From Sphingobacteriales bacterium 50-39 (GTDB lineage Bacteria > Bacteroidota > Bacteroidia > Chitinophagales > Chitinophagaceae): 64,000 bases of DNA. Below are positions 18,417 to 28,398 of this stretch, in pieces. The notes under the pieces were generated by a model. The model worked only from the letters and a program-made list of their open reading frames with translations. It was not told where the DNA came from and searched no databases. Every line of letters begins with the position of its first letter. Within the stretch, counting starts at the first letter, position 1. Made by a program: the position numbers and the translations under genes. The DNA is taken from positions 372,001-436,000 of the forward strand of contig MKTZ01000015.1 in NCBI GenBank assembly GCA_001898505.1, in the 5' to 3' direction.

Positions 18417-20348
18417 TTATTGGTTCGGTTGCCGTACCAGCTTGGGATTGGCAGCAATAACATTATCACTGATCTGAGAATAATAGTTCCCGAACAGGAA
18501 TTTATTATAACCGGTGGCCAGTGCAGGCAGCGTCTCCTTGAAGATCCATTTGCCATTGGTGGTGGGATCGGCCGGGTTATACACCTTGTATGGCCACAGT
18601 CCCCAGGGCTGTGTGCTATGCGCATCGGCTACCCCAAGATTGGACTTCACATCTGCCAGGGTCGTAGGAGCGCCGTCCCAAACCTGGTGCGCCAGCCTCC
18701 AGCGTTTCATGTCGAATAGGATATGTCCTTCGAAAGCCAGTTCGATCCTCCGCTCATGTACGATACGGTCGAACGTAATATCCCCCGCCGCCAGCGGTGT
18801 CGTCAATCCGGCACGCGCACGTACCTGGTTCATATATGTGGCGGCATCATCCGGATGTCCCAGCTCGAACGAAGCCTCGGCCGCATTCAGGAGCACCTCG
18901 GCATAGCGGTACCGTATAAAGGCCACCGTGCTACCCTGACCACGTCTGCCGGAACCAGTCGTAGGGTCTAAATATTTACGGATATAGAATCCCGTTTGCG
19001 TCCTCAGCTCCAGGCCATTTACAGGACCATCGATACCTACTACCTGTACGGGTGTGGTCGTTCCAGGCAATGCCTTGGTATGACCGGCCTCATCACTGCT
19101 GAAAAGTGTACCGTCGGCAAGCACATAGCCAGCCCATATATCTACCTTCTTGCCTTTGAACAGACCGTCGGGCAATAATACAGTACCCGCCAGACGTGCA
19201 TCCCTGCCGGCGAATATATCCTGCAGGTTGGTGTAATAGACAGGTTTGTTGCTTCCATCCACTGTCGCCAGCGGAGCAAAGCTATTGTCCAGTTTTTCAT
19301 ATTGTTCTACCAGGTTCAAAGAAGGATCGAGACGCCCGGCATCACCACCCTCATCCGACAGCGAATACGGCTGATCATTTGTCGTAAAGCCATGCGTCTT
19401 ACCACCCGTCTTGAAATCCTCAAAATAGATGGTCTCGATACTGGCCTTGTCCAGGAACAGGTTGGCATAGTTGTCGGAGAGATTGCCGCCATTATTATAC
19501 AGGCCGTAGTTCCCATCCGTACCTGCAATGATCTCCTTGGCCGCATTCAACGCCTTGGTGTAATAACCATTGGCCTTGGATGCATCGATACCTACTTCCC
19601 CTCCGGGCAACGATACGGCCGGAGTGGTGGCGCCATACTTGGCGATAGACGCTGCATACAAGGCAGCCCGGCATTCCATCGCTACGGCAGCAGCTCTGCT
19701 GGCCCTGGACTTGGTAGCCGGATCGGCCGGCAGATCACTCTTGATGGCTTCGGCCTCGCTGATCACAAAATCATAGATATCGGACTCCTTTGCACGGGGG
19801 AACTGGATAGAGCCGATGTCCTTCGTATTCCCAGGCAGGGTCAGCGAATGCGTGATCAGGGGCACACCGCCATATCGCTTCGCCAGCTCGAAATAATACA
19901 TGGCCCTCAGAAAACGACCTTCTGCATAAAATCGCTTCTTGTCTGCATCGGCCAGCTGCGTACTGGCGCTGTCCCGCTCGAGGAAAAGATTCACCTCACG
20001 GATATAGGTGAAGGCAGTACCCCAGTCGATGCCCCACTGGCCATAACCCCAGCCGGTGCGTTGTACGAGAAAGGAGCTTCCGTTCTCGGAGGGGAAGCTT
20101 TCGCTGAAATCCGCAAATGTCCTCCATCCCGCTCCGTCGAGACTGTTACCGTCCAGGCTGGCAAAATCTTCTTGTCTGTTATACAGGTCCGCCAGCACGG
20201 TCAGGACCAGGTTTGGATCGGAAAATACCTGGTCGGTGGTCAAAAAGGTAGTTGGCTTCACATCCAGGAATTCACTATCCTTCTTACAACCTGCCAAACC
20301 AAGGACCAGGGCGGTGGTGATAGTTGTTATCGATAATATCTTTTTCAT
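18417..20348 (-). CDS. SusD/RagB-family glycan-binding lipoprotein (locus 1)
   Basis: A 643-residue surface lipoprotein that caps the SusC channel and binds oligosaccharide. Lipobox GLAGCKK follows a short hydrophobic helix. The hallmark N-terminal SusD segment (FLDVKPTTFLTTDQVFSDPNLVLTVLADLYN), the RFLRAMYYFELAKRYGGVPLI motif with its TPR-like helices, and the C-terminal RYRYAEVLLNAAEASFELG...LAFEGHILFDMKRW pattern are all present. The length is in the longer range for the family. It follows susC by 11 bases and precedes the DUF3823 gene, the standard order of a polysaccharide-utilisation locus. Confidence 0.95.
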   Translation of the reverse strand: MKKILSITTITTALVLGLAGCKKDSEFLDVKPTTFLTTDQVFSDPNLVLTVLADLYNRQEDFASLDGNSLDGAGWRTFADFSESFPSENGSSFLVQRTGWGYGQWGIDWGTAFTYIREVNLFLERDSASTQLADADKKRFYAEGRFLRAMYYFELAKRYGGVPLITHSLTLPGNTKDIGSIQFPRAKESDIYDFVISEAEAIKSDLPADPATKSRASRAAAVAMECRAALYAASIAKYGATTPAVSLPGGEVGIDASKANGYYTKALNAAKEIIAGTDGNYGLYNNGGNLSDNYANLFLDKASIETIYFEDFKTGGKTHGFTTNDQPYSLSDEGGDAGRLDPSLNLVEQYEKLDNSFAPLATVDGSNKPVYYTNLQDIFAGRDARLAGTVLLPDGLFKGKKVDIWAGYVLADGTLFSSDEAGHTKALPGTTTPVQVVGIDGPVNGLELRTQTGFYIRKYLDPTTGSGRRGQGSTVAFIRYRYAEVLLNAAEASFELGHPDDAATYMNQVRARAGLTTPLAAGDITFDRIVHERRIELAFEGHILFDMKRWRLAHQVWDGAPTTLADVKSNLGVADAHSTQPWGLWPYKVYNPADPTTNGKWIFKETLPALATGYNKFLFGNYYSQISDNVIAANPKLVRQPNQ

Positions 20349-20359
20349 TCTGACTTTTT

Positions 20360-23300
20360 TTATAAGGAAAGATTGATACCGACATTGATCACCCTGTTCT
20401 GCGGGAACTGGAGACCATTGTCGTCGATGGTTTCAGGGTCAACATTGTACTTCGCCAGGTTGTCTATCGAGAAGGCATTGTACACATTCGCATAGAGCCT
20501 GCACCGCTGCATCCTGGCCTTTCTTATAATGGACGGAGGAAGCGAATATCCTACTTCTATCGTCCTGGCTCTGAAGGCCGTTACATTGTGCAGCCAGAAA
20601 GTAGACTGTGTCCCATAGTTGCTGTGCGAGGTGCCCACATTGTATCTGTTCGCGGGATATTTACCAGGCACCCAGGGGCTGTTCGGATCAAAGATATCCT
20701 GATGATGCCACCTGTCCTTGAAAATAGCGTTCATGTTGCCATTGTTCTGAAATGCCCAGCGCTGTTCCCAGTTCTGGTACCATGTATAGCCTGATGCACC
20801 GGAGAAGTCGGCATGGAAGTCGACACCCTTGTAGTTGAGGGCAATGCTAAAGCCGAAGTTGACCTGGGGTTGCGAGCCATAATTGTATCCGATGGGACGC
20901 ATATCCAGGCCATCGATCTTCCCGTCCCCATTCACATCCTGATAGATCAGGTCGCCGGGCAGCAGGGTCTTGTTACCAAACCCATCGATGTCCACCTTGT
21001 AGCTGTTGATCTGGGCCTGAGAAGTGAACTGACCGATGCAGATATATCCCCAGCTTTTATTGGTGAACCGGTTTTCCCTTGAGTTATAGTATTGATCCAT
21101 CGAATTATTGAACACAGGGTTATAATCATGCAGCCATTTGTTACGGGTGAAGCTCATGTTGCCGGTGATAGTAAAGCCTACCTGGCGTATCCTTCCGTTA
21201 TAGGTCAATGATCCTTCCGTGCCATATTGCGCATCCGATCTGACATTATACGCCGGTAGGTTATAACCAAGCTCTATTGGTACGACTACATCGTTCTTGC
21301 CTCCGGGAATGCCTGTACGTTTGCGGTAGAACCAGTCGAACGTGCCGGTCAGACGGCCATTCAGGAAGCTAAAGTCCATACCTACGTCCGTAACCTTATC
21401 CTTCATCCAGGATATGGTAGTATAGGGCGCTCCCCTATCGCGGCTGGCAGTAACGGTAGCGCCATTCAGGATCGCCGGGGTCAACAAGCCGCCACCATTG
21501 TCAGTACCGTAGTTATACCCTTGTAAATAGGTGAAATCGGGGAGGATGGGATCGGTGCTGTTCAGCGCCCTGTCATCTCCCAGGATACCATAAGAACCTC
21601 TCAGCTTCAGGTCCGACAATATATGGTAATCGTTATTCAGCAGGTCCTTGAACCAGGATTCCTCGGTAATTTTCCAGCCTGCGGAGAAGCCAGGGAAATA
21701 ACCCACGCGGTAGCCGGGCGCGAACAGATAGGAAGCATCCCTTCTGGCAGAAGCTTCGAAGAAATACTTGTTGGCGTAGCTATAAGTGAAGCGTCCTATA
21801 TAGCCAGTCCTGGTCTGTGTCTGGTCGGCATCTTCGTACCTGTCCATGATTGAAAAGGTCACCAGTGGCAAATAATTGGACTGCGGCGAAGCATGCAGCC
21901 AGTTGCGCAGGTGGTGGTTATTGATCCTCTCCGCCACAACCGTAGCGCCAATGGTGTGTTTGCCGAATGTATTCGAATAGTTGGCTTGCAGCTGAATGTC
22001 CGTATTGATATTCTTGATCTGCTCTCTTTCACGCCAGGGATTCGTACTGCCGCCCGTGACCTTGTACGTATTGTTGCTGTCCACATAGGTATAGGCTTTA
22101 TACGTATACTCCTGGTTGTTCAGCAGGTAGTCGGCAAAATAATAGGAACCCAACGCCCTTACCGATAACCCTTTTATACCCGGAATATCGTAGTCGATGT
22201 GGAAATTCGTCTGGATCACACGCCAGTCGCCGCGCAAATGCCCGGACAGCTTATTGTTCAGGAAGGCGTAGTTGGACTCCAGGTGGGGGCCAAGGTCATT
22301 CAGATACAATGGATTGTCATTGGCATACGGCCTTTCCATCGGCGTATTGCGCAATACAGCCAGGCGAGCCAACCAGTAGTCGTCCCCACCGGGAACACCG
22401 GGGTTCTGCCTGGTCTCCACGCGGCCATTGATATCAAAGCCTACCTTGAGTCCGGTAGACAGTTTCGCTGTCACGTTGGACTGGATATTCGTACGGTTGA
22501 AATTATATTCCTTTCCTAATACAGAGTTCTGATACAGGTTCGTACCCGATACATAATAGTTTACCTTGTCGTTACCACCATTGATATTGACGTTGACGGA
22601 GTTCAGCGGGGCGCCGTTATTGCCCATCACATATTTCCTCCAGTCGAAGCTCCTGTATTGCCCCTGCCCTTTCTTGGCTTCGTCCAGCACTGCCTGTGTC
22701 GTGCTCGTGCTGCCAAACCTGTTCATTTCCGCATCCGCCTTGTAATAGAGATATTCATATGTATTGTTCAATACCTTGGGGAACCTGAAAAAGCTCTGCC
22801 ACCCATTGTAAGCATCCACATTGATAGTGTTCCTGCCGGTGGAGCCTTTTTTTGTCGTTACGACCACGACACCATTACCGGCACGTACCCCGTAAATGGC
22901 TGCGGAACCGTCCTTCAGTACGGTGATGCTCTCCACATCATTAGGCGCCAGGTTGTTGAACTGGCCCTCATCTTGTTGTACACCATCGATCACATACAGC
23001 GCAGGTCCGAAATTACGGATCTGGATACTCGCGCTGGCGCCCGGACGGCCTTCCGCCTGGCGGAATGTGACACCCGGCAGCTTACCGGCCAACGTAGTAC
23101 TTACCGTACTGCCGCCATGCACCCGGTCGATGTCCTTGGATGTCACCGTGGCGATAGCCGCTGTAATGGACTCCTTCCTCTTCGTACCATAACCTACGAC
23201 CACCACGTCCGAGAGGTCGCTGGCATTCCTGGTCATCGATATGGAGATGTCCGTAGAAGTTCCTACCGCCTGCTGAACAGGAGTGTAGCCTACAGAACTA

Positions 23301-23581
23301 AATGCCAATACAGAACCCGTACTGTTCACCTTTATGGTGAACTTACCATTGGCATCTGTAAAAGTTGCATTGTTGGTGCCGTTCTCTGTGACCGTCACCT
23401 GGGCGATGCCCTTTCCGGTGCTGTCTTTTACGGTTCCAGTAACAGTAATCTTGGCCTTACCTTGAGAAAAGACGGGACTCGTAAAAATTACAAGAAGGAG
23501 GCAACTGAGTAGCAACCTTCCTTTTTTGAGGGTCCCGGGGGGGAAGAATTCGCGCAGAAAATACCTACGAGGGAATTTCAT
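20360..23581 (-). CDS. SusC/RagA TonB-linked outer membrane transporter (locus 1)
   Basis: A 1,073-residue TonB-dependent importer for oligosaccharides. A signal peptide with a long basic n-region (MKFPRRYFLREFF...) precedes cleavage near VFSQ. A carboxypeptidase-regulatory-like domain spans about residues 45-125 (TVTGTVKDSTGKGIAQVTV), followed by the SusC signature VVVVGYGTKRKESITAAI, a plug (ALYVIDGVQQDE...ESITVLKDGSAAIYGVRAGNGVVVVTTKKG) and a 22-strand-type barrel ending INLSL. First gene of the minus-strand operon. The 174-base gap to the divergent sensor kinase contains a LacI-type palindrome, so both the kinase pair and the LacI protein may control it. Confidence 0.95.
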   Translation of the reverse strand: MKFPRRYFLREFFPPGTLKKGRLLLSCLLLVIFTSPVFSQGKAKITVTGTVKDSTGKGIAQVTVTENGTNNATFTDANGKFTIKVNSTGSVLAFSSVGYTPVQQAVGTSTDISISMTRNASDLSDVVVVGYGTKRKESITAAIATVTSKDIDRVHGGSTVSTTLAGKLPGVTFRQAEGRPGASASIQIRNFGPALYVIDGVQQDEGQFNNLAPNDVESITVLKDGSAAIYGVRAGNGVVVVTTKKGSTGRNTINVDAYNGWQSFFRFPKVLNNTYEYLYYKADAEMNRFGSTSTTQAVLDEAKKGQGQYRSFDWRKYVMGNNGAPLNSVNVNINGGNDKVNYYVSGTNLYQNSVLGKEYNFNRTNIQSNVTAKLSTGLKVGFDINGRVETRQNPGVPGGDDYWLARLAVLRNTPMERPYANDNPLYLNDLGPHLESNYAFLNNKLSGHLRGDWRVIQTNFHIDYDIPGIKGLSVRALGSYYFADYLLNNQEYTYKAYTYVDSNNTYKVTGGSTNPWREREQIKNINTDIQLQANYSNTFGKHTIGATVVAERINNHHLRNWLHASPQSNYLPLVTFSIMDRYEDADQTQTRTGYIGRFTYSYANKYFFEASARRDASYLFAPGYRVGYFPGFSAGWKITEESWFKDLLNNDYHILSDLKLRGSYGILGDDRALNSTDPILPDFTYLQGYNYGTDNGGGLLTPAILNGATVTASRDRGAPYTTISWMKDKVTDVGMDFSFLNGRLTGTFDWFYRKRTGIPGGKNDVVVPIELGYNLPAYNVRSDAQYGTEGSLTYNGRIRQVGFTITGNMSFTRNKWLHDYNPVFNNSMDQYYNSRENRFTNKSWGYICIGQFTSQAQINSYKVDIDGFGNKTLLPGDLIYQDVNGDGKIDGLDMRPIGYNYGSQPQVNFGFSIALNYKGVDFHADFSGASGYTWYQNWEQRWAFQNNGNMNAIFKDRWHHQDIFDPNSPWVPGKYPANRYNVGTSHSNYGTQSTFWLHNVTAFRARTIEVGYSLPPSIIRKARMQRCRLYANVYNAFSIDNLAKYNVDPETIDDNGLQFPQNRVINVGINLSL

Positions 23582-23644
23582 ACAGCAATTAATTGTTGGT
23601 TTTTTAAATAAATAGCCGCTCCGACACCAATGTGTGTGTGAGGC

Positions 23645-23658
23645 TGCAAACGTTTACA
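23645..23658. promoter_or_regulatory. LacI-type operator upstream of susC
   Basis: TGCAAACGTTTACA, a near-perfect palindrome with AAACGTTT core and central CG, 64 bases upstream of the susC start and 98 bases before the divergent sensor kinase. The form fits the general consensus TGnAAACGTTTnCA of LacI-family repressors. The LacI gene at 9032-10081 in the same operon is the natural candidate protein. The second such core in intergenic sequence of this window is at 30655-30668. Confidence 0.65.
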
Positions 23659-23755
23659 AGGATTTTTTCAGTCCAAATGACTATTTTTATCCTTTGCCGA
23701 AAGTAGAAGTTATATATGAGGCTGCTGATTCACTCCGTATCATAATTTTTGCAAA

Positions 23756-26700
23756 ATGTTACATTCGAAATACATCCCCATATCAACCCTTCTGGTCATT
23801 ATCTGCCTCTGCAGGGCAACGGCACAACCCTACTACTTCAGGCATTTCCAGGTAGAGAACGGTCTCTCCAACAGCACGGTCTTCTGCACTACACAGGATA
23901 AAAATGGCTTTCTCTGGTTCGGCACAAAAGCAGGGCTCAACAGATTTGACGGGTACCATTTCAAGCTGTTCACGCATACGGGCAGCGAGGGCTCCATGGG
24001 CAGCGACATGGTCTACTGCCTCTTCAGCGATCACAATGGCACGCTCTGGTCGGGCGGGCAGAACGGCCTCTTCAGATTCGACCAGGAAAAGGAGAAACTG
24101 GTCCGGGTCATCGACTCGCTGGTAGAGATCAACTGGATACAGACGGACGATAAGGGCAATCTCTGGTTCCTCTGTCTCAACAATGTCTACCGGTATAATC
24201 TTACCACCCGACAGCTCAAACACTTCCCCGAAACAAAATATTTTTATGCCACCTGCATCTGCAAGACGGAGAAAGGCGGGATTTGGTTCTGCGACAACAA
24301 CGGTCGTATATGGAGATACAATGAAGATACGGAAGACTTCACCTCTTTCGACATGTTCTCCCACTCTCGTACGCCAACGTCCCGCTGGATGCAGCGTATA
24401 CACTATGCAGGTAATAACCTCTTCCTCATCGCCACCAACGACCAGGGATTGAAGAGCTTTGACGCCACCACGGGACAGTACAAGGATATACTCACCTACA
24501 ATCCCGACGGGTCTACCATTTATGTCCGGGATATATTGCAGTACTCTGCCGACGAATTCTGGGTGGCGACCGAGTCGGGCATATACATTATCAATACCAA
24601 TACGGGCAAGGTCACCAACATCCGAAAGAAATTCCTCGATCCCTACTCCCTTTCCGACAATGCCGTCTATTCCCTTTGTAAGGATTCCGAGGGGGGTGTA
24701 TGGGCTGGCACCTACTTTGGAGGCGTCAACTATTACTCGAAGACCATCTTCGAAAAGTGCTATCCGGACAACAGTTCCAGTTCCATCAGCGGCAGCGCCG
24801 TCCGCGAGATATGCCAGGACCCCTATAATAATATATGGATAGGCACCGAGGACGCCGGGCTGAATAAGCTCGATAGCAAGACTGGCTTCATCAGGCATTT
24901 TATGCCATCCGGCTCCCCAAAAGATATCGCCTATACCAATATACATGGGCTCCTCTCCACCGGCAATGAATTGTGGGTCGGCACTTTCGAACACGGACTG
25001 GACGTCATGGATGTAAGAACGGGTAAGGTCATACGTCATTATAATGCGGGGCCACGCCCGGGCGATCTGAAAAGCAATTTCGTCCTCACCCTCACAAGGA
25101 CCTCCACGGGCAAAATAGTGCTGGGCTCTTCGGTGGGCGCGTACTGGTACAACGAAAAGACCAATGACTTCACTCCCCTGGCCGGCATCCCGCTCAATAT
25201 TTTTGTCGCCATTATAATGGAGGACCATGATGGCGTGCTCTGGCTGGGCACCCACAACGCCGGCGTTTTTTATCTGGATCCCAGGACAGGACGCACAGGC
25301 CATCTCGAAGGGAATGCCACCGACGGCAAAGGGCTCTCCTCCCCCATCATCAATGCCATCGCAGAGGACAACGACCATAATATATGGTTCTCCACCGAAG
25401 GGGGAGGGCTCTGTAGGCTGGGCCCCGACAGAAAGACATTCTTCTCTTTCACTACGGCCAACGGAATGCCCACCAACTTCATTTTTAGACTCATACAGGA
25501 CAATAACAACAACTATTGGGTGACCACCTCCAAGGGACTGGTCAATATCCATAAAGACAGCTCTACTATCAATATATATACCAGGGCCAACGGCCTGCTC
25601 AACGATCAGTTCAATTATAACTCGGGATTCAAGGACAAGGACGGACGGCTCTATTTCGGCAGTGTGAGGGGCATGATCACCTTTCATCCCAATGACCTGA
25701 TCACCCCTGACTTCGAGCCTGCCATTTATATCACGGGCTTCCAGGTCGACAATGTCGAGCTGAAGATCAACCCTGACAGCTCACCACTGAAAAAGTCGAT
25801 CCTCTATACGGACAAGATCACCCTCCCCTATGACCAGTCCTCCTTCAGCATCGACTTCGCCGCGCTGAGCTATGCCTCGCCTGAAAGGACGGAATACAGC
25901 TATTTCATGCAGGGCCTCGACAAAACATGGACCCGTATCCCGACCAATCGGAAAGCTTATTTTACCAAGCTCGCCCCCGGTCGCTATACCTTTATGCTAA
26001 AAGCAGCGGTAGGCGGCCACTGGGGTCACCAGGTCAAGGAACTGGCCGTAGAAGTCCTTCCCCCCTTCTGGGCCACCACCTGGGCCTATCTGTTATATGC
26101 CCTGCTGCTCATTTTCCTCGTCTGGTACATCGTCCGCAGCTACCACCGGCGTACGGAAATCAAAAAGGAAAAAGAAATATACGAGGCTAAGATCGACTTC
26201 TTCACCAACATCGCTCATGAAATTCGCACTCCGCTGACCTTGATAAAAGGTCCCGCGGAGAATTTAAAAGAAAAAATAGAAGAGCTGCCGGAGATAAAAG
26301 AGGACGTCATCACCATGGAGCGCAATACCAATCGGCTGATCGCCCTCGTCACACAGATCCTGGATTTCCGGCAGACGGAGACCAAGGGGTTCAGCCTCGA
26401 CTTCTCCCGGGTCAATATTACAGCCGTGCTACAGGAGACCTGGCTCAGCTTCCAGGCCCTGGCTAAAAAGAAGAACCTTCACTATCATTTCGAACATCCT
26501 GTGTCGGACGTCTATGCCATGGCCGATGAAGAAGCGCTCAACAAGATATTCAGCAACCTATTCAGCAATGCAGTAAAATATGGGCACGAACAGATCCATG
26601 TCAGGCTGCTCCCCCCGCGGTCGGAAGAGGCGGATATTGTCATCGAGATTGCCAACGACGGCCCCATCATACCCGCGGAAATGAAAGAACGTATATTCGA

Positions 26701-26857
26701 GCCTTTTTACAGACTCAAGGAAACCATGCGGCAAAAAGGCACCGGCATCGGACTTGCCCTGGCCCGCTCGCTGGTGGAGCTGCATAAAGGACAGCTTTTC
26801 CTGGACGATAATTGGCCGGGCATGAATAAATTTGTGCTTGTTTTGCCCAACCCATAA
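23756..26857 (+). CDS. Propeller-type sensor histidine kinase (sensor half of a split HTCS)
   Basis: A 1,033-residue inner-membrane kinase. After a signal peptide (IISTLLVI-type core, cleavage near ATAQ) there are Reg_prop beta-propeller repeats to about residue 680 (NGLSNSTVFCTTQDKNGFLWFGTKAGLNRFDGY and repeats), a Y_Y_Y domain at about 690-765, one membrane helix at about 772-795, then HisKA with His821 (FFTNIAHEIRTPL), the N-box NKIFSNLFSNAVKYG and the G-box GTGIGLALARSLVE. It ends there: the receiver and AraC domains usual in hybrid two-component systems are encoded by the next gene, in the same frame after TAA and TGA stops. Divergent from susC, so it probably senses the oligosaccharide in the periplasm and controls the operon. 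Confidence 0.92.
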   Translation: MLHSKYIPISTLLVIICLCRATAQPYYFRHFQVENGLSNSTVFCTTQDKNGFLWFGTKAGLNRFDGYHFKLFTHTGSEGSMGSDMVYCLFSDHNGTLWSGGQNGLFRFDQEKEKLVRVIDSLVEINWIQTDDKGNLWFLCLNNVYRYNLTTRQLKHFPETKYFYATCICKTEKGGIWFCDNNGRIWRYNEDTEDFTSFDMFSHSRTPTSRWMQRIHYAGNNLFLIATNDQGLKSFDATTGQYKDILTYNPDGSTIYVRDILQYSADEFWVATESGIYIINTNTGKVTNIRKKFLDPYSLSDNAVYSLCKDSEGGVWAGTYFGGVNYYSKTIFEKCYPDNSSSSISGSAVREICQDPYNNIWIGTEDAGLNKLDSKTGFIRHFMPSGSPKDIAYTNIHGLLSTGNELWVGTFEHGLDVMDVRTGKVIRHYNAGPRPGDLKSNFVLTLTRTSTGKIVLGSSVGAYWYNEKTNDFTPLAGIPLNIFVAIIMEDHDGVLWLGTHNAGVFYLDPRTGRTGHLEGNATDGKGLSSPIINAIAEDNDHNIWFSTEGGGLCRLGPDRKTFFSFTTANGMPTNFIFRLIQDNNNNYWVTTSKGLVNIHKDSSTINIYTRANGLLNDQFNYNSGFKDKDGRLYFGSVRGMITFHPNDLITPDFEPAIYITGFQVDNVELKINPDSSPLKKSILYTDKITLPYDQSSFSIDFAALSYASPERTEYSYFMQGLDKTWTRIPTNRKAYFTKLAPGRYTFMLKAAVGGHWGHQVKELAVEVLPPFWATTWAYLLYALLLIFLVWYIVRSYHRRTEIKKEKEIYEAKIDFFTNIAHEIRTPLTLIKGPAENLKEKIEELPEIKEDVITMERNTNRLIALVTQILDFRQTETKGFSLDFSRVNITAVLQETWLSFQALAKKKNLHYHFEHPVSDVYAMADEEALNKIFSNLFSNAVKYGHEQIHVRLLPPRSEEADIVIEIANDGPIIPAEMKERIFEPFYRLKETMRQKGTGIGLALARSLVELHKGQLFLDDNWPGMNKFVLVLPNP

Positions 26858-26869
26858 AATTGAACCCTT

Positions 26870-27637
26870 ATGTTGCCATTGATCTTATTAGTCGACGATG
26901 AAGAGGAGATACTGGAGTTCCTGGAGCGAATACTCAACAGCCGTTACTCCATCCTGAAAGCAGCCAACGGAAAAGAGGCCCTGCAGGTGCTGGAAGCCGA
27001 AGCCGTGCAGCTGGTGGTGAGTGATGTCATGATGCCCGGGATGGATGGATTCGAGTTGTGCAGGGTCATCAAGTCTACCGTGGACCATTCCCATATCCCG
27101 GTCATCCTTCTCACTGCCAAAAATACCATCCAGTCCAAAGTGGAAGGGCTCGAGCTGGGAGCCGACGCCTATATTGAAAAGCCATTCTCAAAAGAGCATC
27201 TTTTGGCCCAGATCTCCAGCCTCCTGAAAAATCGCAATATGGTGCGGGAATTCTTTGCCTCCTCACCCCTGGTACATATCAAAAGTATGGCCCACACACG
27301 CAGTGACGAGAAATTCCTGGAAACGCTTCATGATACCATCATGAAAAATATGGATGACGTAGACCTGGATGTGGAGAAACTGGCAAAGATCATGATGATG
27401 AGCCGTATCACCCTGTACCGAAAAATAAAGGCCCTCTCCGACCTATCCCCCATCGAGATCATCAATATCTCCCGCCTCAAAAGGGCGGCCGAGCTGCTGG
27501 CCAGCGGCGAACACCGCATCTATGAGATATCCGACATGGTAGGGTTCAGCTCCCAAAGCAACTTTGCCCGCAATTTTCAAAAACAGTTCAACATGACGCC
27601 TACGGAGTATATGCACTCCAAACAGCAAACGCCATAG
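26870..27637 (+). CDS. Response regulator, receiver plus AraC-type DNA-binding domain
   Basis: A 255-residue regulator, the output half of the split system. Receiver residues: acidic pair in VDDEEE (9-13), phospho-acceptor Asp52 (VVSDVMMPGMDG), Thr83 (LLTAKN), Lys104 (EKPF). The AraC helix-turn-helix pair spans about 150-250 (DLDVEKLAKIMMMSRITLYRKIKALSDLSPIEII...ISDMVGFSSQSNFARNFQKQFNMTPTEY). It starts 12 bases after the kinase stop and in the same frame. All phosphorelay residues are intact, so the pair should work as a normal two-component system. Likely target: the divergent susC promoter. Confidence 0.92.
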   Translation: MLPLILLVDDEEEILEFLERILNSRYSILKAANGKEALQVLEAEAVQLVVSDVMMPGMDGFELCRVIKSTVDHSHIPVILLTAKNTIQSKVEGLELGADAYIEKPFSKEHLLAQISSLLKNRNMVREFFASSPLVHIKSMAHTRSDEKFLETLHDTIMKNMDDVDLDVEKLAKIMMMSRITLYRKIKALSDLSPIEIINISRLKRAAELLASGEHRIYEISDMVGFSSQSNFARNFQKQFNMTPTEYMHSKQQTP

Positions 27638-27664
27638 CAATCTGAAAACCCTAAAATCCTGAAC

Positions 27665-28381
27665 ATGCGCTCGAGAACCCTTATCGCAAATGCCTTCCGT
27701 TGGATAGCCTTATTCTGTCCTTTTATCCTCCACGCCCAGCAAAACAAGACGGCAAGTGAGATCCCGCAAACCAGGACGGCAAGTGAAATATTAACCAGAA
27801 GCCAGGCGCTGTCCATCGTCAACGACTCGGTAAAAAAAGCGTTTAAGATCGACTACCCCATTTACCGTGTGTATAAATACACGGACGTGTCCGGGCAATA
27901 TTTTTGCGTGCTGACGGAAAGCACCGACTCGATCGCTACGAATGCCGAAGGCGAGCCCGACACCGCTCATCATACCATCAGGGCCATCGACCTGAAGCTG
28001 GACAATGGGAAATTCACCAAAGTATGGGAGATAAATGATTTCATCCTGAAAAACGGTTCAGAGATATCCATCTGGTTCTGGACAAAGTTTTGCGAATTCC
28101 AGGATCTCGATAATGATGGCCTGATCGACCCCATTATTGTTTATGGGTCACATTCCATGGACGAGATCAATGGCAATCGGGTCAAGTTCATCATTTATTA
28201 CAAAGGTCAGAAGATAGCCATCCGGCACCAGGACAGCGACCTGGATGAAGCCAGATCCACAGAGGTAGACAAAACCTTTCATCCCCTGCCTCAAAAATTA
28301 AAGGATGCAGTCAAGGCGGAAATGTTATTGATCAACAAGGCGGGCCTGGCAATTTTCGAGCGGGCTGCCTTGAATCAGTAG
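27665..28381 (+). CDS. Secreted protein with Asp-rich loop, unknown function
   Basis: A 238-residue protein with a signal peptide (RWIALFCPFILHAQQ). It lies 27 bases after the response regulator. The mature part has a short duplication near its N-terminus (TASEI...TASEIL) and a calcium-site-like segment FQDLDNDGLIDPIIVYGS. It resembles the family named after M949_RS01915, which is annotated with surface polysaccharide biosynthesis in Riemerella, but I hold this loosely. No catalytic motif is seen. It may be a periplasmic accessory of the sensor or simply a neighbour. Confidence 0.65.
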   Translation: MRSRTLIANAFRWIALFCPFILHAQQNKTASEIPQTRTASEILTRSQALSIVNDSVKKAFKIDYPIYRVYKYTDVSGQYFCVLTESTDSIATNAEGEPDTAHHTIRAIDLKLDNGKFTKVWEINDFILKNGSEISIWFWTKFCEFQDLDNDGLIDPIIVYGSHSMDEINGNRVKFIIYYKGQKIAIRHQDSDLDEARSTEVDKTFHPLPQKLKDAVKAEMLLINKAGLAIFERAALNQ

Positions 28382-28398
28382 CGGAAGTAGTCATTCCA

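Noticed and set aside
20360-23581. Long n-region of SusC 1 as another repeat insertion
   Set aside because: The first 25 codons show no similarity to the three-hairpin repeat and no strong palindrome.
23783-25687. Long open frame (634 codons) opposite the sensor kinase gene
   Set aside because: It is the antisense shadow of a GC-biased coding frame; no domain, signal or start context, and the kinase on the other strand is certain.
26855-26872. Possible stop-codon readthrough joining the kinase and the response regulator
   Set aside because: Two different in-frame stops (TAA, TGA) lie between them and a good ATG follows; two separate proteins are simpler.
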